Of a DNA stretch of 64,000 nucleotides, positions 42,763-51,529 are shown piece by piece. The DNA is from Mycolicibacterium sp. ND9-15. GTDB lineage: Bacteria; Actinomycetota; Actinomycetes; Mycobacteriales; Mycobacteriaceae. The stretch is from NCBI RefSeq assembly GCF_035918395.1, contig NZ_CP142362.1, forward strand, positions 4,935,501-4,999,500, written 5' to 3'. The translations under genes were made by a program, and so were the position numbers. The first letter of the stretch is position 1. Each line of letters opens with the position of its first letter. The notes under the pieces are model-generated. The model saw only the letters and a list, made by a program, of their open reading frames with translations. It made no database searches and was not told the origin of the DNA.

Positions 42763-43368
42763 TCAGCGCATGGCCAACGCCCGCAGCATGCCGGAAGCCG
42801 CTCTGGGCCAGGTGAACTCCTCGACCCGTCGGCGTGCGTCCCTGCGACGCACGGACTCTGGCCGGCTGATGACCGAGGTGACCGCGCGAGCGATCGTGGC
42901 CGGGTCCTTATCGGCGACCGCACCACTTCCGGCGTCGAGCACCTCGGTGAGCGCGGAGGTCCGTGACACCACCGCCGGTGTTCCGCATGCCAGCGACTCC
43001 AGCGCGGACAGCCCGAACGTCTCATGCGAGATCATCACAGTGGACGCCCCATGGCTTCGTTCCCATGCGGCCAAGGAGCGCAACGTGAGTCGGTCGGACA
43101 CTTCGATGGCGTCGGGTGTGAGCTGCTCCAATGCGGTGACCGGGCGAGGCATCACCGCGCGGTAGCCGCCGGTGAATGGAATCCGTTGGGCGAGCAGCGA
43201 AATTCGCGTGACGCTCGATGGCAGCCTCTGCCACTCGAACCGCGCGCCCGGCACGACGAGGTAGACGTCGTGGCCGCGCGCACAGCACTCCGCGCCGAGG
43301 CGATCGGCCGCTGTGCGCAGCCCGCCCGAGCGCGGGCCGTAGAAGTTGGCTGTCTGTACAACCCGCAT
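42763..43368 (-). pseudogene. mgtA: Mannosyltransferase (MgtA/Rv0557-like) with internal in-frame deletion
   Basis: 201 residues, but full-length relatives such as Rv0557 have about 375-380. The N-terminus MRVVQTANFYGPRSGGLRTAADRLGAE runs as expected to VMISHE (residue 116), and then jumps to TFGLSALESLACGTPAVVSRTSALTEV, the typical C-terminal GT-B nucleotide-sugar site, which follows ...PHE in relatives. About 165-175 residues of the central core appear missing, and the frame is kept. MgtA transfers mannose from GDP-mannose to a glycolipid acceptor; this version lacks most of the linker region between the two Rossmann domains, so it is probably inactive or folded as a truncated protein. Reading error or assembly collapse is also possible. 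Confidence 0.8.
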
Positions 43369-43471
43369 GCGCTGAATGTGTCCGCGGGGCGTGGGCTGCG
43401 ATTGACGCGTCGATGGCGGCGGGTGAACTGCCGATGAATGTGCTGACCCCGTTTTGCGCACGGTCGTCCGC

Positions 43472-43534
43472 CGTCGAGGGTGCGCAAATGTCGAATTACC
43501 GGCGGCGTGTCGGGTGCAGACCCGCACGCTCGCG
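43472..43534 (-). repeat. 63-bp hairpin mini-repeat, copy C (inverted)
   Basis: Reverse complement begins CGCGAGCGTGCGGGT and ends TTGCGCACCCTCGACG, with the same 63-base length as the copy at 42660-42722. It lies in the 181-base gap between the mannosyltransferase start and the dienelactone hydrolase end. The copies have conserved ends and a variable centre. Confidence 0.62.
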
Positions 43535-43549
43535 GAAAAAAAGAGTGGG

Positions 43550-44461
43550 TCAGTCGACGTAGCGGTGGAACCAGTCCTGGACGCGGCGCCACGCGTCGGC
43601 CGCGGCGGCCGCGTTGTAGCGCTCGCCGGTGTCATTGAAGAACGCGTGGTTGGCATCGGGTTCGGTGACCAGCTCATGAACCAGGCCGGCCTTCTCGAGC
43701 GCCGACGTCGCGACGGCTTCGGTGGCGTTCACCCGCTGATCCTGCTCGGCGTAGATACCCAGCACCGCAACGTCTTCAGATCCTGCAAAGTCGGGATCAT
43801 CGGGTGTCGGCCCGTAGAACGGGACAGCGGCCGACAGCCGCGGTTCACCGGCGGCCAACAGACGCCAGACATACCCACCACCCATGCAGAACCCCACCGC
43901 GGCGACCTTCTTGCCGGGCACGCGCCGCTGCAATTCGTCGACGCCCGATCTCAGATCCGCCACCGCTTCCTCCGGCGGGATCTTGCCCAGCGCCGCCGTC
44001 GCTTCGGCGGGGTCGCCGAACGCCGCCGTGCCGCCCTGCGCCGACAGCAGGTCGATCGCCAACGCGGAGTAACCGATCCCTGCGAACCGGCCCGCCACCG
44101 AGCGGATGTGCTCGTTCAGTCCCTTGTTCTCGTGGATGACCAGGACGCCGCCGCGGGCGTTCGGCGCTTCGGCCCAGGCGCCCTGAAGCTCACCGCGGGG
44201 TCCCGCCCAGGTGATCGGTGTGGCGGGTAGCGCGTTCTCGCCTCCCGGTGGCGGAACGCTGGTGGTCACGGGCCTGCTCGAAGTGGTCCGTGACTCCGGC
44301 GTCGGCTCGCGGTTCTGGCTGCACGCGGCGAACAACGCCGTGGCCCCGGCGGTGCCGACGCCGAGTAGCGCGAGCCGGCGCAGCGCCTCGCGCCTGGTCA
44401 GCAGCCCGTCGACGTGATCGGTGGCGATCTCTTCGGCGATGTAACGCTGCAACGGGGTCAC
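43550..44461 (-). CDS. Dienelactone hydrolase family protein, exported
   Basis: About 303 residues if it starts at GTG 44461 (VTPLQRYIAEEIATDHVDG); an in-frame ATG at 44521 would add 20 residues. Residues 22-46 contain an RR pair (LTRREALRRLALLGVGTAGATALFAAC) that resembles a Tat signal ending in a lipobox Cys, so it is predicted to be exported and lipidated. The catalytic Cys lies in VGFCMGGGYVW, with HAFFND supplying the His and DQ-rich region the Asp. Dienelactone hydrolases open lactone rings and are used as general hydrolases. Divergent from the amidohydrolase. Confidence 0.87.
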   Translation of the reverse strand: MTPLQRYIAEEIATDHVDGLLTRREALRRLALLGVGTAGATALFAACSQNREPTPESRTTSSRPVTTSVPPPGGENALPATPITWAGPRGELQGAWAEAPNARGGVLVIHENKGLNEHIRSVAGRFAGIGYSALAIDLLSAQGGTAAFGDPAEATAALGKIPPEEAVADLRSGVDELQRRVPGKKVAAVGFCMGGGYVWRLLAAGEPRLSAAVPFYGPTPDDPDFAGSEDVAVLGIYAEQDQRVNATEAVATSALEKAGLVHELVTEPDANHAFFNDTGERYNAAAAADAWRRVQDWFHRYVD

Positions 44462-44628
44462 CTCCGTGAGTATGCCGCCGCCGCTTCGACATCGACACCC
44501 CATCCGGTTCGCGGTCGTCATTCACTGCAACCCTCGTTTTGCCGAAAAGCGCACGTCATCGGACGAAGTAGACAAATTTCCGGATCTGTTCACAGATTTC
44601 GTTGACACCGCAATCTGTGGACTGTTCT

Positions 44629-46428
44629 ATGGGCGTGGTGAATTACGACACGATCATCCGCAACGGCCGTTGGTTCGACGGCACCGGCGGCCCGTCGGCG
44701 GTCCGCAACCTCGGTATCCGCGACGGCCGCGTCGTCGCCGTCAGTGCGGATGACCTTGACGCCACGGCCTGCCCACAGGTGATCGACGCAACCGGCAAGT
44801 GGGTCGTGCCGGGCATGCTCGACATCCACACCCACTACGACGTAGAGGTGCTCAACGGCCCCGCCCTCGCGGAGTCGTTGCGGCACGGCGTCACCACCGT
44901 AATGCTGGGGTCCTGTTCGCTGTCGACGGTGCACATCGGCGCCAGCGAGGCCGGCGACATCTTCGGCCGGGTGGAAGCCATCCCCCGTGAACACGTGATC
45001 GCCGCGGTCCAACAGCACAAGACCTGGGCGAACTGCGAGGAGTACATCGAGGCACTCGAGTCGCGGCCGCTGGGCCCCAACGTGGCGGCGTTCATCGGAC
45101 ACTCCGACATGCGCGCGGCGGTGATGGGACTTGATCGCGCCACGCGCAACGACCAGCGACCCACCATGACCGAGCAAGCCCAGATGGAGCGCTGGCTGTC
45201 TGAGGCGCTCAAGGCGGGATTCGTCGGAATGTCCTCGCAGCAACTGCTTTTCGACAAGCTCGACGGCGACGTGTGTCGTTCGAGGACGCTGCCGTCGACC
45301 TACGCCAAACCGCGAGAACTGCGCCGGCTGAAGTCGCTGTTGCGCCGCGCCGGCCGGGTGCTGCAGTCGGGCCCCGATATCCAGAACCCGCTCAATCTCG
45401 GCTCGCAGCTGGCGCAGTCGCTGGGCATCATCCGCAACCCGCTCAAGACCAGCCTGCTGTCGGCGGCGGACGTGAAATCCAACCCGTACACCATCCATGC
45501 GCTGGGCCCGGCGGCGCGGTTGGTGAACAAGCTCGGTGGGAACTTTCGTTGGCAGCACCTACCGGTTCCGTTCGAGGTCTACGCCGACGGCATCGACCTG
45601 GTCGTCTTCGAGGAGTTCGGCGCCGGGGCTGCGGCGCTGCACCTGCGTGACGAGGTCGAGCGCAACGAGTTGATGCGCGACGCGGGATATCGCCGCCGAT
45701 TCCGCAAAGAGTACGAGAGCAAGCTCGGTATCCGGGTGTGGCAACGCGACTTCTTCGACGCCGAGATCGTCGCTTGCCCAGATCCCTCGGTCGTCGGCAA
45801 GTCCTTCGGTCAGGTCGGCCGGGATCGCGGTGGCATGCATCCGGTCGATGCGTTCCTGGATCTGGTGCTCGAGCACGGCACGCAGCTGCGCTGGCGCACC
45901 ACGATCTCCAATCATCGCCCCGAGGTGCTCAAGAAGCTCGCGCCCGACTCCGGTATCCAGATGGGGTTCTCCGACGCCGGTGCGCATCTGCGCAACATGG
46001 CGTTCTACAACATGGGGTTGCGTTTCCTGCGCCACGTACACAGCGCAGCACAGGCTGGAAAACCGTTCATGACGGTCGAACATGCGGTGCACCGGCTCAC
46101 CGGGGAACTGGCTGACTGGTACCGCCTGGATGCCGGCCACCTGCGTCTCGGTGACCGGGCCGACGTCGTGATCGTCGACCCCGCCGCCCTCGACGACTCG
46201 CTGGATCGTTATGCCGAAGAGGGGGTCGACCAGTACGGCGGGCTGTCCCGCATGGTCAACCGCAACGACGACACGGTGTCGGCCGTGTTCGTCGGCGGCC
46301 GTGCGGTTTTCCTAGACGGCAAGCCGACCGATCTGGTCGGTGAGCGGCGCACCGGGCGGTTCCTGCGCGCCGCGCACAAGGCGCCTGCGCTCGCACAACA
46401 GAAAGGTGAATTGGCCGGTGTCGGTTGA
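44629..46428 (+). CDS. Amidohydrolase, N-acyl-D-amino-acid deacylase (D-aminoacylase) type
   Basis: 599 residues. MLDIHTHYDVEV gives the HxH metal pair (His67, His69) and FSDAGAHLRN supplies the later Asp, and the C-terminal VVIVDPAALDDSLDRYAEEG (about 500-535) is the small composite domain. The layout is that of D-aminoacylases, which use one or two zinc ions to remove N-acyl groups from D-amino acids. M. tuberculosis does not have a close gene that I recall. The start ATG at 44629 is preferred. It overlaps the next gene by 11 bases. Confidence 0.87.
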   Translation: MGVVNYDTIIRNGRWFDGTGGPSAVRNLGIRDGRVVAVSADDLDATACPQVIDATGKWVVPGMLDIHTHYDVEVLNGPALAESLRHGVTTVMLGSCSLSTVHIGASEAGDIFGRVEAIPREHVIAAVQQHKTWANCEEYIEALESRPLGPNVAAFIGHSDMRAAVMGLDRATRNDQRPTMTEQAQMERWLSEALKAGFVGMSSQQLLFDKLDGDVCRSRTLPSTYAKPRELRRLKSLLRRAGRVLQSGPDIQNPLNLGSQLAQSLGIIRNPLKTSLLSAADVKSNPYTIHALGPAARLVNKLGGNFRWQHLPVPFEVYADGIDLVVFEEFGAGAAALHLRDEVERNELMRDAGYRRRFRKEYESKLGIRVWQRDFFDAEIVACPDPSVVGKSFGQVGRDRGGMHPVDAFLDLVLEHGTQLRWRTTISNHRPEVLKKLAPDSGIQMGFSDAGAHLRNMAFYNMGLRFLRHVHSAAQAGKPFMTVEHAVHRLTGELADWYRLDAGHLRLGDRADVVIVDPAALDDSLDRYAEEGVDQYGGLSRMVNRNDDTVSAVFVGGRAVFLDGKPTDLVGERRTGRFLRAAHKAPALAQQKGELAGVG

Positions 46429-46861
46429 GGATACGGTGCTGGGGATGTGGAAAGCGCTGTCGGCGCGCGACTGGGAGGCGGTGAAAACCTTCCTGGCCGA
46501 CGACTGCATCTATCTCGACATGCCGGTAGGGCCGGCGGCCGCCGCGCGCGGTCCGGAGGACATCGTCAAACGACTCAAGATCGGCCTGGAGCCGCTGGCC
46601 TCGTACCAGAACTTCACCGGCCTGATGGTCGACAACGGCACGGACGTGATGTACGAACACCATGAGGAATGGCATTGGCCCACAGGCGAATCCGCTGTTC
46701 TGCAGTTCGTCACCGTGCATCGTGTCGAAGACGGCAAGATCACGTTGTGGAAGGACTACTGGGACATGGGGGCGCTGGCCAATCACGCGCCGCCCACGTG
46801 GCTGGAGGACTTCGCCAATGCCGACATGTCCTGGGTGTTCGACGCGACCGGAGTCGTCTGA
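46418..46861 (+). CDS. SnoaL-like/limonene-epoxide-hydrolase-fold protein
   Basis: 147 residues from a GTG that overlaps the amidohydrolase by 11 bases, so the two are one transcript. VSVEDTVLGMWKALSARDWEAVKTFLADDCIYLDMPVGP is the standard start of NTF2-like lyases and epoxide hydrolases. ENVR-type polar residues are not clear. It may act on the same substrate pathway as the amidohydrolase. Function unknown. Confidence 0.8.
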   Translation: MSVEDTVLGMWKALSARDWEAVKTFLADDCIYLDMPVGPAAAARGPEDIVKRLKIGLEPLASYQNFTGLMVDNGTDVMYEHHEEWHWPTGESAVLQFVTVHRVEDGKITLWKDYWDMGALANHAPPTWLEDFANADMSWVFDATGVV

Positions 46862-46969
46862 AGCGGAGCCTTCCGGTTGCACCAAGCGGCCCGGACGGCA
46901 CCAAGAGCCCCTGAACGGTCGGCGCCAATAGCCTTTTGAGATCGAACGTCGTTGTGAAACAGTGAGGTT

Positions 46970-47659
46970 GTGACTTCGGCGACGATCCTCGTTCTGGCTG
47001 TCACGTGGGTCGGGGTGGGTCTCGCCTCCGGTCTGTGGATGGCCCGACGAGGATTCGATCCACTGTGGATCCTGGCCGCGATGCCGCTCGGACTGCTTTT
47101 CGTGCCGATCGCGGCGGAACGCGTGCAGCGACGCCCCGCTCTGGCCGCCGTCGGCGCGGAGGGGGCGCCACCGCGCCGCTCCCCCGAAACCACCGGTCCG
47201 CGCATATTGATAGGGATCGACGGTTCAACCGAGTCCGAGCGAGCATTATCGGAAACCATGCGCTTGTTCGGGCCGAGATTCGGCGTACTCGTGCTGGCAG
47301 AGGTCGTCCACTTCGAGGCGACCGAAGACGTCTCCCGCGCAGTCATCGATGCCGCCGTTGCGCGGTTGGCCGCGCTGGTGGCTCGCCTCGACGGTTCTGC
47401 GGCGGTGCACACCGAGGTGCTGGCCGGTCCGCCCGGCGCCACGCTGCGCCGGTTCGCTGAACAGCAGGACATGGACCTGGTGGTCGTCGGCCGGCGCGGG
47501 CGCGGCCTGTCGGCGTATCTCCTGGGCAGCGTGTCGGCGGAGTTGATCGAGCATTCCCCGGTTCCGGTGCTCGTCGTCGGACGGCTCGACGAAACCGGCA
47601 CCACATCACCGCGCAGGGCGGCGAACAGAGCGACAACCACAGCCAACGGAACCGTCTGA
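46970..47659 (+). CDS. Universal stress protein fused to an N-terminal membrane region
   Basis: 229 residues from a GTG. Residues 1-50 have two hydrophobic helices (ILVLAVTWVGVGLASGLWMA and WILAAMPLGLLFVPIAAE). Residues 75-205 form a UspA domain: RILIGIDGSTESERALSETMRLFGP, then DLVVVGRRGRGLSAYLLGSVSAELIEHSPVPVLVV with the G-2x-G-9x-G-S ATP motif. So this is a membrane-tethered ATP-binding stress protein, an unusual format. A helical linker joins the parts. It is convergent with the amidohydrolase-like gene. Confidence 0.87.
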   Translation: MTSATILVLAVTWVGVGLASGLWMARRGFDPLWILAAMPLGLLFVPIAAERVQRRPALAAVGAEGAPPRRSPETTGPRILIGIDGSTESERALSETMRLFGPRFGVLVLAEVVHFEATEDVSRAVIDAAVARLAALVARLDGSAAVHTEVLAGPPGATLRRFAEQQDMDLVVVGRRGRGLSAYLLGSVSAELIEHSPVPVLVVGRLDETGTTSPRRAANRATTTANGTV

Positions 47660-47665
47660 CGCCGG

Positions 47666-48775
47666 TCAAGCCAGACGGTATACGCGCCGGGCAGTGCCGT
47701 GCGCGATGAGATCGACGACTCGGATCGCGTCTCGCTCGCTCCAATCGCCGGAGTCGACGAATCCCTCCAGCACCCTTAGCATTCCGCGGCGCCACAGGCG
47801 CGCCCCGAGGAAGTGTAGTTCGGCCGGCCCGAAACCGTCCGACGAATAGAGGATCTTACGGAAGGGAGCCATCTCCAGCAGCCGCGCTATAAACGCAGAG
47901 GCGCGGGCGCCGAGGTAGTTGATCGCGAGCCCACCGTCGAGGTAGACGTTGTTGAATGCCTGTGCCAGATAACCGGCTTCACGTTCGTACGGGTAACAGT
48001 GCAAGAGCATGATCGGCGTGTCCCCGCTGCGGCGCAGGAAATCCAGCAGGTACAGCGGATTGGTGGTGCGCAGGTCGCAGTCCCGGTCACCGAAGCCGAC
48101 GTGGAACTGCAGCGGCTTGCCGAGTCGCAGTGCTTGGTGAAGACCGAACCGCAACAGCACTCGGTCGCTCAGGCGGTCTTGCCCGCTGTCGCGCCAGCGT
48201 GCGGCCGCCTCAGCCACCTCGGTCGCAGAGGGTTCCGAGAGGTCACCGGCGAACCCGCCACGATAGGCCAGGATCGACTTGGTAGCCACCGCACCAGCCG
48301 CGCGCTCCCGCAGCAGGGTCTCGAAAGCGGACGCATAGTCCCCCGGCAGCGCGATCGCGCTTTCGGCCACCGACTCCAGTCGGACGATCTCATGGACCGT
48401 GCCGACCGCCAACGCCGACAGCTCGCCGAGATCAGCCGCGCCAGTGGCGAATCCGGTGTCGACGAACCAGTCGGAGACGTTGGCCGTCGTCAGAAAGCGC
48501 CGCGCCAGGTCGGCCTCGGCCCACTCGCAGCGCCGTGCCCAATAAGTGTCGGCATCGACGTGCCGCTGCATACCGAGAAGCGGCGCACAGTGCGCCCGCA
48601 CGGCGAAGCCCAACTGGGTGTCGAACGCCGAATCGAAGTCGGCGAGCGGCTCGGTATTCGCTTCGTTCAGCCCGTTCTCGAAGGAAATGCGATCGGGGGC
48701 GTGCAACCAGCAGCCGTGCACGTGGTGGTCGACCATCGGCACGGATTCGATGTGTTCACCGAGCGCCGAAGTCAT
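47666..48775 (-). CDS. Amidohydrolase-2 family protein (Rv1879-like)
   Basis: 369 residues. MVDHHVHGCWLH gives the HxH metal motif and HFLGARL is late; QFHVGFGDRD and LHCYPYEREAG supply further metal His residues, and YSSDGFGPAE the Asp. This is the 2-pyrone-4,6-dicarboxylate-lactonase-like group. It overlaps glnA3 by four bases, the order seen for Rv1878-Rv1879 in M. tuberculosis. In fungal FluG the same two domains are fused as one protein. It probably handles a glutamate- or polyamine-derived product of the GlnA3 enzyme. Confidence 0.87.
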   Translation of the reverse strand: MTSALGEHIESVPMVDHHVHGCWLHAPDRISFENGLNEANTEPLADFDSAFDTQLGFAVRAHCAPLLGMQRHVDADTYWARRCEWAEADLARRFLTTANVSDWFVDTGFATGAADLGELSALAVGTVHEIVRLESVAESAIALPGDYASAFETLLRERAAGAVATKSILAYRGGFAGDLSEPSATEVAEAAARWRDSGQDRLSDRVLLRFGLHQALRLGKPLQFHVGFGDRDCDLRTTNPLYLLDFLRRSGDTPIMLLHCYPYEREAGYLAQAFNNVYLDGGLAINYLGARASAFIARLLEMAPFRKILYSSDGFGPAELHFLGARLWRRGMLRVLEGFVDSGDWSERDAIRVVDLIAHGTARRVYRLA

Positions 48776-50124
48776 ACGCTCCAGGCCAGCCGGAACTTGT
48801 CGGCAACCTCTTCGTGGCTCAGCGCACCGAAGTTGTCGTGTTCGTAGCGACGCACCGCAACCACGGAATCCACGGCCGCGTCGCCGAGAATCCCCCGCAT
48901 CAACGACGATCGGTCCAGCACGTCGAGTGCGTCGGCCTGCTTCTCGGGCAGCAGCACGATGCCCGCCTGCTGTCGTTGCGCCTCGGTCAACGTGGCCGGA
49001 TCGACGGTGACCTCGGCAGGCAGCGTCAGCGCGCGTTCGATCCCGTCGAGCGCAAGCCCCAGGATCGCGGCCGCCGCGAAGTACGGGTTGGCCGACGGGT
49101 CGGCGATCTTGACCTCGATGTTGGCGCCGTACGGATTGCTCGCCCCGCCGCGCAGGAAACGCACTGCGGCTTCGCGATTCTCGGTACCCCAGCAGACGTA
49201 GGCGCCCGCCCAGTTCCCCGGCTGCAGACGCTGTCCCGACAGCACCGAACCGGCCAGCACGCCGTGCGCATCGGGCAGACCGGCTACCAGGCCGGCGACC
49301 GCCGACTCGCCCTCTGGCGTCATCCCGTTGACACCGGTGCCGTCGGAAAACAGCGGGGTGTCCCCGCGCTTCATCGAGAAATGTTGATGTGCACCCGATC
49401 CGGCCCCACCGGCGAACGGCACCGGCGACATGCTCGCGCGCATGCCGTACTGCCGCGCGACCCGCCCCACGATGATGCGCATCAACACCACCGCGTCAAC
49501 CGCTGCGACGGGCGGCAACGGCGCCAGCGAGATCTCGAACTGATTGCGCCCGTATTCGGGGTGGATTTGTTCTAATGCGACGCCCGAACCGGTGGCGGCG
49601 TTGGTGACGTCACGCACGAAACCCTCGAACTCCAGCACACCCGCCAGGCCGTACTGCGCCCAGAGGTGTGACGGCAGGCGGCCACCGTCGGGGCCGACCA
49701 GCACGAACTCCAGTTCATGGCCCACGACAGTGTCGATCCCCGCGTCCGACAACCGATCCTGCACCCGGGCGAGCGCACCCCGGCTGCAGTACGGGTCTGG
49801 GGAGCCGTCCTGGTGGAAGAAAGACCCCGGCGCCCAAGCCAATCCGTCGCCCAGGATGCGTAGTGCGCCCAAATCGATGCGTACCCGTTCGTCACCGACG
49901 GGGGTGATCGCATCGCCGAACACGATGCCGGTCTGGTCTATTGCGAACGCGTGCCATACCGGGCTGGCGCCGAGCCCGGGATCGGCGAACGCGCCCATCC
50001 GACGAAGCGGAACCGTCTTGGCGTGTATCAACCCGGCAGGGTTGACCACCGTGCCGATGAGGGTGGCAACCCCGTCGGCCTCGAGTTGCGCGATCGCCGC
50101 GGCGGCGAGCGGTTTAGCGGCCAT
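48772..50124 (-). CDS. glnA3: Glutamine synthetase-like ligase GlnA3 (FluG/gamma-glutamyl-polyamine synthetase type)
   Basis: 450 residues, the length of Rv1878. The glutamine-synthetase signatures are VGHELEFVLVGP, NQFEISLAP, GAGSGAHQHFSMK and NPYGANIEVKIADPSANPYFAAAAIL. No Tyr-adenylylation loop is seen. GlnA3 homologues in Streptomyces ligate glutamate to polyamines rather than to ammonia, so the true substrate here is uncertain. ATP-dependent, cytosolic. The gene leads a two-gene operon with the amidohydrolase. Confidence 0.9.
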   Translation of the reverse strand: MAAKPLAAAAIAQLEADGVATLIGTVVNPAGLIHAKTVPLRRMGAFADPGLGASPVWHAFAIDQTGIVFGDAITPVGDERVRIDLGALRILGDGLAWAPGSFFHQDGSPDPYCSRGALARVQDRLSDAGIDTVVGHELEFVLVGPDGGRLPSHLWAQYGLAGVLEFEGFVRDVTNAATGSGVALEQIHPEYGRNQFEISLAPLPPVAAVDAVVLMRIIVGRVARQYGMRASMSPVPFAGGAGSGAHQHFSMKRGDTPLFSDGTGVNGMTPEGESAVAGLVAGLPDAHGVLAGSVLSGQRLQPGNWAGAYVCWGTENREAAVRFLRGGASNPYGANIEVKIADPSANPYFAAAAILGLALDGIERALTLPAEVTVDPATLTEAQRQQAGIVLLPEKQADALDVLDRSSLMRGILGDAAVDSVVAVRRYEHDNFGALSHEEVADKFRLAWSV

Positions 50125-50154
50125 AGCCGTTATTGTGCGCGGCGGCGCCGCGAC

Positions 50155-50637
50155 TCACAGCGTGATCTTGCAGCTTTGACCGATGTCGAGCGTGCGTAGC
50201 ATGCGACCCATGCCGAGCCACATCGCACACGACAACGCGAGATCGGCGAGCAATTCATCGGAGAACTGTTCGCGGCAGCGCCGCCAGAAGTCTTCGTCGT
50301 CGCGCAGGCCGGTGTGGTCGCTGGCGAAGCGCTCGGCGAACTCGGCGGCGATCCGTTCCTGCGCGCTGTATCCGGGCCACGTGCGCCATTGGGCGGCATG
50401 GTCGTAAAGGTCCTCGTCGACACCCGCGGCGAGACCTTCGGAGTCGCGGGTGTTCTGACACACCACGCATTCGTTGTCCAACGCGATCACCATTCGCGCC
50501 AGTTCACGGACCCGCATCGGTAACCGGTTCTTCGTGTAGACCGCATTGGTGAAGCCGACCATGGCGACGCCGATATCCGGCGACTTCGTCACCCAGGCGG
50601 CGGCGTCGTCGTCGGCGAAATCCCCAATTCGGCTCAT
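50155..50637 (-). CDS. Carboxymuconolactone decarboxylase/AhpD-like protein
   Basis: 160 residues from ATG 50637. The AhpD/CMD motif ECVVCQNTRD (CxxC followed later by D) lies at about 60-70; the helices LARMVIALDNECVVC and ADLALSCAMWLGMGRML are typical. AhpD-like proteins reduce peroxides through the CxxC pair; some members decarboxylate lactones. A KstR-type site lies 30 bases upstream of the start, suggesting coupling to sterol degradation. It is not part of a larger operon. Confidence 0.85.
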   Translation of the reverse strand: MSRIGDFADDDAAAWVTKSPDIGVAMVGFTNAVYTKNRLPMRVRELARMVIALDNECVVCQNTRDSEGLAAGVDEDLYDHAAQWRTWPGYSAQERIAAEFAERFASDHTGLRDDEDFWRRCREQFSDELLADLALSCAMWLGMGRMLRTLDIGQSCKITL

Positions 50638-50666
50638 GGCGGCATCGTACGCCGCCACAGCAGAAA

Positions 50667-50680
50667 TGGAACGCGTTCTA
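50667..50680. promoter_or_regulatory. KstR-type operator
   Basis: T-GG-AAC-GC-GTT-CT-A, a full match to TnnAACnnGTTnnA, 30 bases upstream of the AhpD-like gene start. The other side holds the end of a TetR gene, so the AhpD-like gene is the probable target. Confidence 0.72.
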
Positions 50681-50791
50681 GTTTGGCCGCTCAGCCGGCG
50701 GTCACCAGCGTGGTGCTGTCGCCGGTCCGCGACAGGGCCCCCCGCGAGCGTGCGAACGCCGAGACCGTGAAGCCGGCATCGAAACCGGCGG

Positions 50792-51379
50792 TCAGGTCCT
50801 GAGTGCCAGTCGTAACGGCGGGCTGTAGAGCCGGATTAATTCATCAGAGCGCATAGAGGCAATCGGTTCGAGGCGCAGGATGTAGCGGGTTACGATCAAG
50901 CCGGCCAGCTGGGCGCAGAACGCTGCGGCGCGTTTACGGGCGTTCGCCCCGCCAATCCGCTCCGCGATCAGGTCGATGAGTTCGACCTCGATCATCTCTT
51001 TGACCAGGTTCGCCACCACCGCGTCATGGGCGGCGCCGGCGATCAACGCGCGCAGCGGCGCGCCACTCTCGGGGTCCTCCCAAAGTCGGAGTAGGGAGCG
51101 CAGGGCGCGTTGGGGAAACAGTGCGGTGTCGCCCTCGGCGGCACGACCGAGGATGTCGGCCGGGTTGACGGCCAGCGCGAGGGCAGCGCCCAACAGGCCC
51201 TTCTTCGAACCGAAGTAGTAGCTGACCAGCGCAAGGTCAACGCCGGCCTCCGCTGCGACTGCTCGCATCGTGACCGCCTGATATCCGCCCCCGAGGAAGC
51301 GCTTTCGGGCGACGTCGAGGATCTGCGTGCGAGTGTCCGGCTTGCCCGGCCTGCGGCCCCGACGGGAAACAGAATTCAT
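50792..51379 (-). CDS. TetR/AcrR family regulator beside mmpS-mmpL
   Basis: 195 residues. HTH at about 14-60: DTRTQILDVARKRFLGGGYQAVTMRAVAAEAGVDLALVSYYFGSKKGLLGAAL, a canonical TetR domain. C-terminal half contains FCAQLAGLIVTRYILRLEPIASM. It is divergent from mmpS-mmpL with about 150 bases between, so it is the probable repressor of this efflux/export pair. ATG 51379 or 51382 can start it; a longer form from 51463 would add a non-conserved extension. Confidence 0.88.
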   Translation of the reverse strand: MNSVSRRGRRPGKPDTRTQILDVARKRFLGGGYQAVTMRAVAAEAGVDLALVSYYFGSKKGLLGAALALAVNPADILGRAAEGDTALFPQRALRSLLRLWEDPESGAPLRALIAGAAHDAVVANLVKEMIEVELIDLIAERIGGANARKRAAAFCAQLAGLIVTRYILRLEPIASMRSDELIRLYSPPLRLALRT

Positions 51380-51529
51380 CATCGTTGATATTACGCCGGT
51401 CGCCGGCGCAGAGTGAACGTGGTCGGTCCCTGCAACGAACGGATTCTCTCCCGTGCTCGACATCCCCGCTGACTGCGAGGCATCTGATTTTCGTCAGGCT
51501 GGCGCCGCCTGCAATCGAAAGGCCAACGG

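Noticed and set aside
50691..50800. Minus-strand frame ending at 50691 and reading as TAGFDAGFTVSAFARSRG, possible gene remnant
   Set aside because: No start codon, overlaps the TetR 3' end in another frame, and no family recognised.
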